Source: Glandiceps talaboti (Eukaryota > Hemichordata > Enteropneusta > Spengelidae). Taken from it: a stretch of 59,000 nt of DNA. Under the pieces are notes generated by a model. The model searched no databases, was not told the origin of the DNA, and worked only from the letters and a program-made list of their open reading frames with translations. Positions 1 through 10,930 of the stretch are shown here, one piece after another. Position 1 is the first letter of the stretch. Each line of letters opens with the position of its first letter. The stretch spans positions 23,249,503 through 23,308,502 of the forward strand of contig NC_135551.1 in assembly GCF_964340395.1 (NCBI RefSeq), given 5' to 3'. Both the position numbers and the translations under genes were made by a program.

Positions 1-372
1 ATATCGCTCATTTTCAACTTTAGACATCGAAAGCTGCTCTCTAAAACATAAAAGGATCCTTTACAAACTAGTTACCATGAATGAGTTATTTTATGGGATA
101 TACAGATATTCAGCTGATAAACATAAAACAGTCACTTGTATGTAAAACAATATAATGTTGCTATGGTTAACTCATGAGGCCTAAGAACAAAAATTGTGTG
201 GTTCCAATTACGCTCAGTATATCTAGTCTCGTTTTCTAGACGAGTGATCATACGGTACACTTCGAAGGTTGGGCACGCCAGAGGGGTGATGCCAAAAAAC
301 CCACTGAAAATATTAAAATGTATACACACAGTCTAAGATTTTACGGATAAATATTATATCTAGGAAACAGAC

Positions 373-618
373 CTGTTATCGTAACAGCAAACTGACACAT
401 GGCAGCATTAGAAACAGCATCAGTAAATGTATATGTCACATTCGTTGGACCAATAGCAAAGGGCGAACCTGAGACATGGGTTGTTGTCATAGCAACGGGT
501 GGATTCTGGCTATCAGTCGCACTTGGTTCAGTCCATGTCACAGTAGCAGTGGGGGAAGTGGGGTCGGTAGCTTGGTTTATATCAGTCGGACAACCTCTAA
601 TTACTGGAGGATCGAATT
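373..618 (-). CDS. HYR (hyalin repeat) exon A1, last one visible
   Basis: This exon encodes one 82-residue HYR domain, an immunoglobulin-like beta-sandwich found in extracellular adhesion proteins. The two conserved cysteines are seen in RGCPTD near the start and MCQF near the end, with VTW-EP and VTYTFTD between them. The acceptor (ttcag|AA) and donor (ACAG|GTCTGT) make it phase 1-1. It differs from A2 by six bases, five of which change the protein, including a proline in GSPFAIG and alanine in NAAMC. It carries an NVT glycosylation sequon. The gene continues beyond the left edge of the window, so the C-terminus is not visible. Confidence 0.9.
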
Positions 619-1070
619 CTGAATCAAACAGACACAAATTATCGTAATAAATATGCACATATGTTAAAAAGAATATTATAATGTGTATACAAGAAATAGT
701 CCTATAGATAAACATTTCCGATAGATAGCTGACGTTTTGGGATTAACCTTTGAGTTAGCTAATTTAAAAGCCAACACTACTGTAAGTGCAGGCAATGTAT
801 ATCCTACAAAGAACCAGATTAGTCGATAGATAACATCAATTTGATTACTAGTCTGTTATGTGCCCCGTGACGGGGCGCCCTCAAACATCGGGCATGATCA
901 ACATTCTGTATCGACTGTACATGTCCCTATATGATAAAGTTGAGTGTTAGAAATCCTGTGCGACTAAATATAGGAAAGCAGAACAAAATAATCTGAATTA
1001 GCAATATATAAGAACTCTGTGCGATACATTTTCTATCCATAATTACTGTGTACAATGTTTTTGATATATC

Positions 1071-1140
1071 CGTATTCGTATTCGTATTCGTATTCGTATT
1101 CGTATTCGTATTCGTATTCGTATTCGTATTCGTATTCGTG
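1071..1140. repeat. (ATTCGT)n hexanucleotide microsatellite, unit 1
   Basis: This is an intronic hexanucleotide tract. Copies recur in the other units at about 3112-3170, 5114-5166, 7095-7157 and, more degenerate, 9080-9143. Unit 2 has exactly one more 6-bp copy than unit 3. Confidence 0.95.
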
Positions 1141-1288
1141 TTGATGCTGTAAAATACATTTATTAGAATTTGTCGCCGACAGTGATTTCTTTCTAGCCTG
1201 CATCTTCACTTTACATGGGTCAATACTAAACATCTAAACATTATTTTGAGCCAGATCCCCGAAATGTAATAGGGAGCATATGTGTTTG

Positions 1289-1290
1289 TT

Positions 1291-1376
<86 letters not shown>

Positions 1377-1377
1377 A

Positions 1378-1412
<35 letters not shown>

Positions 1413-1470
1413 CATCCGACTGTCTGTCTGTATGTATGGTTGTTTTTTTGTTTTTTTGTGTGTGTGTGTG

Positions 1471-1543
<73 letters not shown>

Positions 1544-1552
1544 GCCTGTCTC
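1289..1552. repeat. (CTGT)n microsatellite, unit 1
   Basis: This is a long tetranucleotide tract interrupted by variant motifs and a short T/GT-rich core near 1438-1472. Equivalent tracts are at about 3315-3552, 5311-5548, 7303-7514 and 9291-9492. Confidence 0.97.
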
Positions 1553-1696
1553 GTTCATCAAAGAATGTATGTAAACATGTATAAAACCACCAACAACTCC
1601 TGCGCTTTGATAACATGGAAGACTTATTTCCACTATGGGGTAGTGTTGCCGTAAAAAGGACAGTGATTAACGACAAATGACACTATTAAAGTTTAC

Positions 1697-1939
1697 CTTT
1701 CACAGTGATGGTAAAACTGCATTGAACTTCATTGCCTGCAGGATCGGAGGCTGTATACGTCACCGTTGTCAGACCGATCGTAAAGAGCGCCCCCACTTGA
1801 TGGCTTGCTGTCAGAGTTACGTGGCCAGAGTTGTCAGAAGCAACAGGTGGTTGCCAGGACACCGTGGTATTGCCGGAACTGAGTGATGTGTTTACTGTCA
1901 TATTACTACTGCAGTTCAAGAATGCAGGCTTCTCCTCGT
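1697..1939 (-). CDS. HYR exon B1
   Basis: This is an 81-residue B-type HYR domain starting at the cysteine motif FLNCSS and ending QCSFTITVKG. The acceptor is catcaacag|AC and the donor AAAG|GTAAAC, so it is phase 1-1. Four N-glycosylation sequons (NCS, NMT, NTS, NTT) crowd the first 25 residues. By eye it is identical at DNA level to B2. Confidence 0.9.
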
Positions 1940-2401
1940 CTGTTGATGATATTAACATATGAACTATATGGATACGTATACCTACAAACCACACTAGGCG
2001 AAAATTATGTGAATGCTGATATTATCTGGATATCGCTCATTTTCAACTTTAGACATCGAAAGCTGCTCTCTAAAACATAAAAGGGTCCTTTACAAACTAG
2101 TTACCATGAATGAGTTATATTATGGGATATACAGATATTCAGCTGATAAACATAAAACAGTCAATTGTATGTAAAACAATATAATGTTGCTATGGTTAAC
2201 TCATGAGGCCTAAGAACAAAAATTGTGTGGTTCCAATTACGCTCAGTATATCTAGTCTCGTTTGCTAGACGAGTGATCATACGGCACACTTCGAGCGGTG
2301 GGCAGGCCAGAGTGGTGATGCTAAAAACCCCACTGAAAATATTAAAATGTTTACACACAGTCTAAGATTTTACGGATAAATATTACATCTAGGAAACAGA
2401 C
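1940..2401 (-). other. Short intron A2-B1 of the array
   Basis: This 462-bp intron has no microsatellite. Counterparts are at 3942-4403, 5934-6394, 7905-8374 and 9880-10340, all 461-470 bp. It contains a 65-codon open stretch that is broken by a 1-nt deletion in two other copies, so I treat it as non-coding. Confidence 0.8.
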
Positions 2402-2647
2402 CTGTTATCGTAACAGCAAACTGACACATGGCAGAATTAGAAACAGCATCAGTAAATGTATATGTCACATTCGTTGGACCAATAGCAAAGGTCGAACCTG
2501 AGACATGGGTTGTTGTCATGGCAACGGGTGGATTCAGGCTATCAGTCGCACTTGGTTCAGTCCATGTCACAGTAGCAGTGGGGGAAGTGGGGTCGGTAGC
2601 TTGGTTTATATCAGTCGGACAACCGCTAATTATTGGAGGATCGAATT
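2402..2647 (-). CDS. HYR exon A2
   Basis: This A-type HYR domain carries IISGCPTD, SLNPP and GSTFAIG. It is phase 1-1 with donor ACAG|GTCTGT. By eye it is the same as A3. It keeps the NVT sequon in GPTNVTYT. Confidence 0.9.
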
Positions 2648-3314
2648 CTGAATCAAACAGACACAAATTTGTTGATTATTGTAATTAATATGCACATATG
2701 TTAAAAAGAATATTATAATTTGTATACAAGAAATAGTCCTATAGATAAACATTTCCGATAGATAGCTGACGTTTTGGGATTAACCTTTGAGTTAGCTAAT
2801 TTAAAAGCCAACACTACTGTAAGTGTAGGCAATGTATATCCTACAAAGAACCAGATTAATCAATAGAAAACATCAATTTGATTACTAATACTAGTCTGTT
2901 ATGTGCCCCGTAACGGGCGCCCTCAAACATCGGACATGATCAACATTCTGTATCGACTGTACATGTCCCTATATGATAAAGTTGAGTGTTAGAAATCCTG
3001 TGCGACTAAATATTGGAAAGCAGAACAAAATAATCTGATTTAGCAATATATAAAAACTCTGTGCGATACATTTTCTGTCCATAATTACTGTGTACAATGT
3101 TTTTGATATATCCGTATTCGTATTCGTATTCGTATTCGTATTCGTATTCGTATTCGTATTCGTATTCGTGCTGTAAAATGCATTTCTTAGAACTTTTCGC
3201 CGACCGTGATTTCTATCTAGTCTGCATCTTCACTTTACATGGGTCAATACTAAACATCTAAACATTATTTTGAGCCAGAGCCCCGAAATGTAATAGGGAG
3301 CATATGTGTTTGTT

Positions 3315-3337
3315 TCTGTCTGTCTGTCAGTCAGTCA

Positions 3338-3392
<55 letters not shown>

Positions 3393-3401
3393 CATCCGAC
3401 T

Positions 3402-3432
<31 letters not shown>

Positions 3433-3552
3433 CGACTGTCTGTCTGTCCGTCTGTATGTATGTATGCTTGTTTGTTTGTGTTTGTTTGTGTGTGTGTGTG
3501 TTTGTGTGTGTCTGTCTGTCTGTCTGCCTGTCTGTCTGTCTGTCTGCCTGTC
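3315..3552. repeat. (CTGT)n microsatellite, unit 2
   Basis: This tract has a characteristic internal pattern (three cagt steps near the start, two ccatcc/ccgtcc interruptions and a GT-rich core). Unit 3 (5311-5548) shares the pattern and differs in total length by one 4-bp step. Confidence 0.95.
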
Positions 3553-3698
3553 TCTTTCATCAAAGAATGTATGTAAACATGTATAAAACCACCAACAACT
3601 CCTGTGCTTTGATAACATGATAGACTTATTTCCACTATGGGGTAGTGTTGCCGTAAAAAGGACAGTGATTAACGACAAATGACACTATTAAAGTTTAC

Positions 3699-3941
3699 CT
3701 TTCACAGTGATGGTAAAACTGCATTGAACTTCATTGCCTGCAGGATCGGAGGCTGTATACGTCACCGTTGTCAGACCGATCGTAAAGAGCGCCCCCACTT
3801 GATGGCTTGCTGTCAGAGTTACGTGGCCAGAGTTGTCAGAAGCAACAGGTGGTTGCCAGGACACCGTGGTATTGCCGGAACTGAGTGATGTGTTTACTGT
3901 CATATTACTACTGCAGTTCAAGAATGCAGGCTTCTCCTCGT
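3699..3941 (-). CDS. HYR exon B2
   Basis: This B-type HYR domain appears to be an exact copy of B1, including the four clustered sequons and both splice sites. It is part of the most recently duplicated unit. Confidence 0.9.
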
Positions 3942-4403
3942 CTGTTGATGATATTAACATATGAACTATATGGATACGTATACCTACAAACCACACTAGG
4001 CGAAAATTATGTGAATGCTGATATTATCTGGATATCGCTCATTTTCAACTTTAGACATCGAAAGCTGCTCTCTAAAACATAAAAGGGTCCTTTACAAACT
4101 AGTTACCATGAATGAGTTATATTATGGGATATACAGATATTCAGCTGATAAACATAAAACAGTCAATTGTATGTAAAACAATATAATGTTGCTATGGTTA
4201 ACTCATGAGGCCTAAGAACAAAAATTGTGTGGTTCCAATTACGCTCAGTATATCTAGTCTCGTTTGCTAGACGAGTGATCATACGGCACACTTCGAGCGG
4301 TGGGCAGGCCAGAGTGGTGATGCTAAAAACCCCACTGAAAATATTAAAATGTTTACACACAGTCTAAGATTTTACGGATAAATATTACATCTAGGAAACA
4401 GAC

Positions 4404-4649
4404 CTGTTATCGTAACAGCAAACTGACACATGGCAGAATTAGAAACAGCATCAGTAAATGTATATGTCACATTCGTTGGACCAATAGCAAAGGTCGAACC
4501 TGAGACATGGGTTGTTGTCATGGCAACGGGTGGATTCAGGCTATCAGTCGCACTTGGTTCAGTCCATGTCACAGTAGCAGTGGGGGAAGTGGGGTCGGTA
4601 GCTTGGTTTATATCAGTCGGACAACCGCTAATTATTGGAGGATCGAATT
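4404..4649 (-). CDS. HYR exon A3
   Basis: This A-type HYR domain is identical to A2 in translation and, as far as I can see, in DNA. It is phase 1-1, with the same acceptor and donor. Confidence 0.9.
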
Positions 4650-5333
4650 CTGAATCAAACAGACACAAATTTGTTGATTATTGTAATTAATATGCACATA
4701 TGTTAAAAAGAATATTATAATTTGTATACAAGAAATAGTCCTATAGATAAACATTTCCGATAGATAGCTGACGTTTTGGGATTAACCTTTGAGTTAGCTA
4801 ATTTAAAAGCCAACACTACTGTAAGTGTAGGCAATGTATATCCTACAAAGAACCAGATTAATCAATAGAAAACATCAATTTGATTACTAATACTAGTCTG
4901 TTATGTGCCCCGTAACGGGCGCCCTCAAACATCGGACATGATCAACATTCTGTATCGACTGTACATGTCCCTATATGATAAAGTTGAGTGTTAGAAATCC
5001 TGTGCGACTAAATATTGGAAAGCAGAACAAAATAATCTGATTTAGCAATATATAAAAACTCTGTGCGATACATTTTCTGTCCATAATTACTGTGTACAAT
5101 GTTTTTGATATATCCGTATTCGTATTCGTATTCGTATTCGTATTCGTATTCGTATTCGTATTCGTGCTGTAAAATGCATTTCTTAGAACTTTTCGCCGAC
5201 CGTGATTTCTATCTAGTCTGCATCTTCACTTTACATGGGTCAATACTAAACATCTAAACATTATTTTGAGCCAGAGCCCCGAAATGTAATAGGGAGCATA
5301 TGTGTTTGTTTCTGTCTGTCTGTCAGTCAGTCA

Positions 5334-5384
<51 letters not shown>

Positions 5385-5393
5385 CATCCGACT

Positions 5394-5424
<31 letters not shown>

Positions 5425-5690
5425 CGACTGTCTGTCTGTCCGTCTGTATGTATGTATGCTTGTTTGTTTGTGTTTGTTTGTGTGTGTGTGTGTTTGTGTG
5501 TGTCTGTCTGTCTGTCTGCCTGTCTGTCTGTCTGTCTGCCTGTCTCTTTCATCAAAGAATGTATGTAAACATGTATAAAACCACCAACAACTCCTGTGCT
5601 TTGATAACATGATAGACTTATTTCCACTATGGGGTAGTGTTGCCGTAAAAAGGACAGTGATTAACGACAAATGATACTATTAAAGTTTAC

Positions 5691-5933
5691 CTTTCACAGT
5701 GATGGTAAAACTGCATTGAACTTCATTGCCTGCTGGATCGGAGGCTGTATACGTCACCGTTGTCAGACCGATCGCAAAGAGCGCCCCCACTTGATGGCTT
5801 GCTGTCAGATTTACGTGGCCGGAGTTGTCAGAAGCAACAGGTGGTTGCCAGGACACCGTGGTATTGCCGGAACTGAGTGATGTGTTTACTGTCATATTAC
5901 TACTGCAGTTCAGGAATATAGGTTTCTCTTCAT
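5691..5933 (-). CDS. HYR exon B3
   Basis: This B-type HYR domain differs from B1/B2 by KPIF for KPAF, HVNL for HVTL and LFAIG for LFTIG, plus several silent changes. The four sequons near the N-terminal cysteine and the phase 1-1 junctions are kept. Confidence 0.9.
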
Positions 5934-6394
5934 CTGTTGATGATATTAAAATATGAACTATATGGATACGTATACCTACAAACCACACTAGGCGAAAATT
6001 ATGCGAATGCTGATATTATCTGGATATCGCTCATTTTCAACTTTAGACATCGAAAGCTGCTCTCTAAAACATAAAAGGGTCCTTTATAAACTAGTTACCA
6101 TGAATGAGTTATTTTATGGGATATACAGATATTCAGCTGATAAACATAAAACAGTTACTTGTATGTAAAACAATATAATGTTACTATGGTTAACTCATGA
6201 GGCCTAAGAACAAAAATTGTGTGGTTCCAATTACGCTCAGTATATCTAGTCTCGTTTGCTAGACGAGTGATCATACGGTACACTTCGAACGGTGGGCACG
6301 CCAGAGGGGTGATGCCAAAAACCCACTGAAAATATTAAAATGTTTACACACAGTCTAAGATTTTACGGATAAATATTACATCTAGGAAACAGAC

Positions 6395-6640
6395 CTGTTA
6401 TCGTAACAGCAAACTGACACATGGCAGAATTAGAAACAGCATCAGTAAATGTATATGTCACAATCGTTGGACCAATAGCAAAGGTCGAACCTGAGACATG
6501 GGTTGTTGTCATGGCAACGGGTGGATTCAGGCTATCAGTCGCACTTGGTTCAGTCCATGTCACAGTAGCAGTGGGGGAAGTGGGGTCGGTAGCTTGGTTT
6601 ATATCAGTCGGACAACCGCTAATTATTGGAGGATCGAATT
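6395..6640 (-). CDS. HYR exon A4
   Basis: This A-type HYR domain differs from A2/A3 by one base, which changes GPTNVTYT to GPTIVTYT and removes the only N-glycosylation sequon of the A type. The loss is shared with A5 and A6. Confidence 0.9.
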
Positions 6641-7301
6641 CTGAATCAAACAGACACAAATTTGTTGATTATTGTTATTAATATGCACATTTATTAAAAA
6701 GAATATTATAATGTGTATACAAGAAATAGTCCTTTAGATAAACATTTCCGATAGATAGCTGACGTTTTGGGATTAACCTTTGAGTTAGCTAATTTAAAAG
6801 TCAACACTATTGTAAGTGTAGGCAATGTATATCCTACAAAGAACCAGATTAGTCGATAGAAAACATCAATTTGATTACTAGTCTGTAATGTAACGGGGCG
6901 CCCTCAAACATCGGACATGATCAACATTCTGTATCGACTGTACATGTCCCTACATGATGAAGTTGAGTGTTAGAAATCCTGTGCGACTAAATATAGGAAA
7001 GCAGAACAAAATAATCTGAATTAGCAATATATAAGAACTCTGTGCGATACATTTTCTATCCATAATTACTGTGTACAATGTTTTTGATATGTCCGTATTC
7101 GTATTCGTATTCGTATTCGTATTCGTATTCGTATTCGTATTCGTATTCGTATTCGTGCTGTAAAATACATTTCTTAGAATTTGTCGCCGACAGTGATTTC
7201 TTTCTAGCCTGCATCTTCACTTTACATGGGTCAATACTAAACATCTAAACATTATTTTGAGCCAGAGCCCCAAAATGTAATAGGGAGCATATGTGTTTGT
7301 T

Positions 7302-7363
<62 letters not shown>

Positions 7364-7661
7364 ATTATGTCTGTCCGTCCGACTGTCTGTCTGTCTGTCC
7401 GTCTGTATGTATGTATGCTTGTTTGTTTGTGTTTGTTTGTTTGTTTGTGTGTGTGTGTGTGTGTGTTTGTGTGTGTGTCTGTCGGTCTGCCTGTCTGTCT
7501 GTCTGTCTGCCTGTGTCGTTCATCAAAGAATGTATGTAAACATGTATAAAACCACCAAGAACTCCTGTGCTTTGATAACATGGAAGACTTTTTTCCACTA
7601 TGGGGTAGTGTTGCCGTAAAAAGGACAGTGATTAACGACAAATGATACTATCAAAGTTTAC

Positions 7662-7904
7662 CTTTTACAGTGATGGTAAAACTGCATTGAACTTCATTGC
7701 CTGCTGGATCGGAGGCTGTATACGTCACCGTTGTCAGACCGATCGTAAAGAGCGCCCCCACTTGATGGCTTGCTGTCAGATTTACGTGGCCGGAGTTGTC
7801 AGAAGCAACAGGTGGTTGCCAGGACACCGTGGTATTGCCGGAACTGAGTGATGTGTTTACTGTCATATTACTACTGCAGTTCAGGAATATAGGTTTCTCT
7901 TCAT
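7662..7904 (-). CDS. HYR exon B4
   Basis: This B-type HYR domain is like B3 (KPIF, HVNL) but has LFTIG as in B1. Its upstream intron carries a small insertion near 7929-7937 relative to the other units. The exon is intact and phase 1-1. Confidence 0.9.
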
Positions 7905-8374
7905 CTGTTGATGATATTAAAATATGAACTACATTTGTATATGGATACGTATACCTACAAACCACACTAGCCGAAAATTATGAGAATGCTGATATTATCT
8001 GGATATCGCTCATTTTCAACTTTAGACATCGAAAGCTGCTATCTAAAACATAAAAGGGTCCTTTATAAACTAGTTACCATGAATGAGTTATTTTATGGGA
8101 TATACAGATATTCAGCTGATAAACATAAAACAGTCACTTGTATGTAAAACAATATAATGTTGCTATGGTTAACTCGTGAGGCCTAAGAACAAAAATTGTG
8201 TGGTTCCAATTACGCTCAGTATATCTAGTCTCGTTTGCTAGACGAGTGATCATACGGCACACTTCGAACGGTGGGCAGGCTAGAGGGGTGATGCCAAAAA
8301 CCCCACTGAAAATATTAAAATGTTTACTCACAGTCTAAGATTTTACGGATAAATATTACATCTAGGAAACACAC

Positions 8375-8620
8375 CTGTTATCGTAACAGCAAACTGACAC
8401 ATGGCAGAATTAGAAACAGCATCAGTAAATGTATATGTCACAATCGTTGGACCAATAGCAAAGGTCGAACCTGAGACATGGGTTGTTGTCATAGCAACGG
8501 GTGGATTCTGGCTATCCGTCGCACTTGGTTCAGTCCATGTCACACTAGCAGTGGGGGAAGTGGGGTCGGTAGCTTGTTTTATATCAGTCGGACAACCGCT
8601 AATTATTGGAGGATCGAATT
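8375..8620 (-). CDS. HYR exon A5
   Basis: This A-type HYR domain has IISGCPTDIKQ, TASVTW and SQNPP, combining features of A4 (I for N in the sequon) and A6 (IKQ, TAS). The donor is ACAG|GTGTGT rather than GTCTGT, still a GT site. Confidence 0.88.
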
Positions 8621-9311
8621 CTGAATCAAACAGACACAAATTTGTTGATTATTGTAATTAATATGCACATATGTTAAAAAGAATATTATAATGTGTATAC
8701 AAGAAATAGTCCTATAGATAAACATTTCCGATAGATAGCTGACGTTTTGGGATTAACCTTTGAGTTAGCTAATTTAAAAGCCAACACTACTGTAAGTGTA
8801 GGCAATGTATATCCTACAAAGAACCAGATCAGTCGATAGAAAACATCAATTTGAATACTAGTCTGCAATGTGCCCCGTAACGGGGCGCCCTCAAACATCG
8901 GACATGATCAACATTCTGTATCGACTGTACATGTCCCTATATGATAAAGTTGAGTGTTAGAAATCCTGTGCGACTAAATATTGGAAAGCAGGACAAAATA
9001 ATCTGAATTAGCAATATATAAGAACTGTTTGCGATACATTTTCTATCCATAATTACTGTGTACAATGTTTTTGTAATGTCCGTATTCGTATTCTTACCCG
9101 TATCCGTATTCGTATTCGTATTCGTTTTCGTTTTCGCATTCGTGTTGTAAAATACATTTCTTAGAATTTGTCGCCGACAGTGATTTCTTTCTAGCCTGCA
9201 TCTTCACTTTACGTGGGTCAATACTAAACATCTAAACATTATTTCGAATGAGAGCCCCAAAATGTAATAGGGAGCATATGTGTTTGTTTCTGTCTGTCAG
9301 TCTGTCTGTCA

Positions 9312-9378
<67 letters not shown>

Positions 9379-9422
9379 AGTCTGTATGCTTGGGTTTTTT
9401 TTTTTGTGTGTGTGTGTGTCTG

Positions 9423-9463
<41 letters not shown>

Positions 9464-9636
9464 GCCTGTCTGCCTGTCTGTCTGCCTGTCTCGTTCATCA
9501 AAGAATGTATGTAAACATGTATAAAACCACCAACAACTCCTGCGCTTTGATAACATGGAAGACTTATTTCCACTATGGGGTAGTGTTGCCGTAAAAAGGA
9601 CAGTGATTAACGACAAATGATACTATTAAAGTTTAC

Positions 9637-9879
9637 CTTTCACAGTGATGGTAAAACTGCATTGAACTGCATTGCCTGCAGGATCGGAGGCTGTATACGT
9701 CACCGTTGTCAGACCGATCGTAAAGAGCGCCCCCACTTGATGGCTTGCTGTCAGAGTTACGTGGCCGGAGTTGTCAGAAGCAACAGGTGGTTGCCAGGAC
9801 ACCGTGGTTTTGCCGGAACTGAGTGATGTGTTTACTGTCATATTACTACTGCAGTTCAGGAATACAGGGTTCTCTAAAT
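9637..9879 (-). CDS. HYR exon B5
   Basis: This is the most divergent B-type domain. It begins DLENPVF instead of DEEKPxF, has SGKTTV so that the fourth sequon is lost, and has GNAVQC for GNEVQC. The acceptor is catcaacag|AT and the phase is unchanged, giving a GAT codon at the junction. Confidence 0.88.
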
Positions 9880-10340
9880 CTGTTGATGATATTAAAATAT
9901 GAACTATATGGATACGTATACCTGCAAACCACACTAGGCGAAAATCATGTGAATGCTGATATTATCTGGATATCGCTCATTTTCAACTTTAGACATCGAA
10001 AGCTGCTCTCTAAAACATAAAAGGGTCCTTTACAAACTAGTTACCATGAATGAGTTATTTTATGGGATATACAGATATTCAGCTGATAAACATAAAACAG
10101 TTACTTGTATGTAAAACAATATAATGTTGCTATGGTTAACTCATGAGGCCTAAGAACAAAAATTGTGTGGTTCCAATTACGCTCAGTATATCTAGTCTCG
10201 TTTGCTAGACGAGTGATCATACGGCACACTTCGAAGGGTGGGCACGCCAGAGGGGTGATGCCAAAAACCCACTGAAAATATTAAAATGTTTACACACAGT
10301 CTAAGATTTTACGGATAAATATTACATCTAGGAAACAGAC

Positions 10341-10586
10341 CTGTTATCTTAACAGCAAACTGACACATGGCAGAATTAGAAACAGCATCAGTAAATGTAT
10401 ATGTCACAATCGTTGGACCAATAGCAAAGGTCGAACCTGAGACATGGGTTGTTGTCATAGCAACGGGTGGATTCTGGCTATCCGTCGCACTAGGTTCAGT
10501 CCATGTCACACTAGCAGTGGGGGAAGTGGGGTCGGTAGCTTGTTTTATATCAGTCGGACAACCTCTAATTACTGGAGGATCGAATT
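10341..10586 (-). CDS. HYR exon A6, first HYR after the lectin domain
   Basis: This A-type HYR domain has VIRGCPTDIKQ, TASVTW and AVKITG (K for the usual T). Its acceptor joins the lectin exon: GCA G plus AA TTC restores a GAA codon, so CTLD and HYR are in one frame. It is separated from the lectin exon by a 344-bp intron, about a third of the usual A-upstream intron length. Confidence 0.9.
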
Positions 10587-10821
10587 CTGAATCAAACAGA
10601 CACAAATTTGTTGATTATAAATATGCACATATGTTAAAAAGAATATTATAATGTGTATACAAGAAATAGTCCTATAGATAAACATTTTCGATAGATAGCT
10701 GACGTTTTTGGATTAACCTTTGAGTTAGCTAATTTAAAAGCCAACACTACTGTAAGTGTAGGCAATGTATATCCTACAAAGAACCAGATTAGTCGATAGA
10801 AAACATCAATATGATTACTGG

Positions 10822-10930
10822 TCTATAATGTACCCCGTAACGGGGCGCCCTCAAACATCGGACATGATCATCGCCGGCGAGGCCGGTGAGGGCGAAGCGA
10901 CACGGCGTATCTTAGAGTTTAGTTACTTAC
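10822..10930. other. End of the array and GC-rich junction segment
   Basis: Repeat-unit homology runs to gacatgatca at about 10869. It is followed directly by a GC-rich stretch of roughly 40 bp (gccggcgaggccggtgag and on to about 10912) that is absent from the other units, then by the donor side of the lectin exon. This marks the array breakpoint in the CTLD-to-HYR intron. The origin of the GC-rich piece is not evident. Confidence 0.7.

Larger units (their letters stand above)
619..1696 (-). other. Intron between HYR exons B1 and A1
   Basis: This is a 1078-bp intron with no recognisable coding content. It contains a short GC-rich stem-loop (gccccg-tga-cggggc, about 863-877), an (ATTCGT)n tract and the longest CTGT tract of the array. 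The equivalent introns in the other units are 2648-3698, 4650-5690, 6641-7661 and 8621-9636, shrinking from 1051 to 1016 bp mainly through repeat-tract length. Confidence 0.85.
1..10869. repeat. Tandem array of ~2.0-kb units, each with two HYR exons
   Basis: Five complete units and part of a sixth are arranged head to tail. Equivalent points (for example the A-exon 3' ends at 373, 2402, 4404, 6395, 8375 and 10341) are spaced 2029, 2002, 1991, 1980 and 1966 bp apart. Each unit holds one A-type and one B-type HYR exon on the minus strand, a long intron of about 1.0-1.1 kb with an (ATTCGT)n and a (CTGT)n tract, and a short intron of about 460 bp. The array runs off the left edge of the window: base 1 corresponds to base 2030 of the next unit. 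It stops abruptly at about 10869, just before the lectin-domain exon. Confidence 0.95.

Noticed and set aside
1033-1233. Open frame with a Tyr-Glu dipeptide repeat
   Set aside because: It is the translation of the (ATTCGT)n microsatellite inside an intron.
1206-1676. Long Cys-Leu-Ser-Val or Arg-Gln-Thr-Asp repeat open frames (also at 3300, 5300, 7290, 9250, 15309, 19317-20223, 24724 and 37715)
   Set aside because: Tetranucleotide repeats are open in several frames on both strands. There is no start context, domain or splice support.
2161-2358. 65-codon open frame on the minus strand in the short array intron, repeated in several units
   Set aside because: It recurs only because the DNA is duplicated. 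In the units near 6310 and 10265 a 1-nt deletion in the A/C run breaks the frame, while the HYR exons stay intact.
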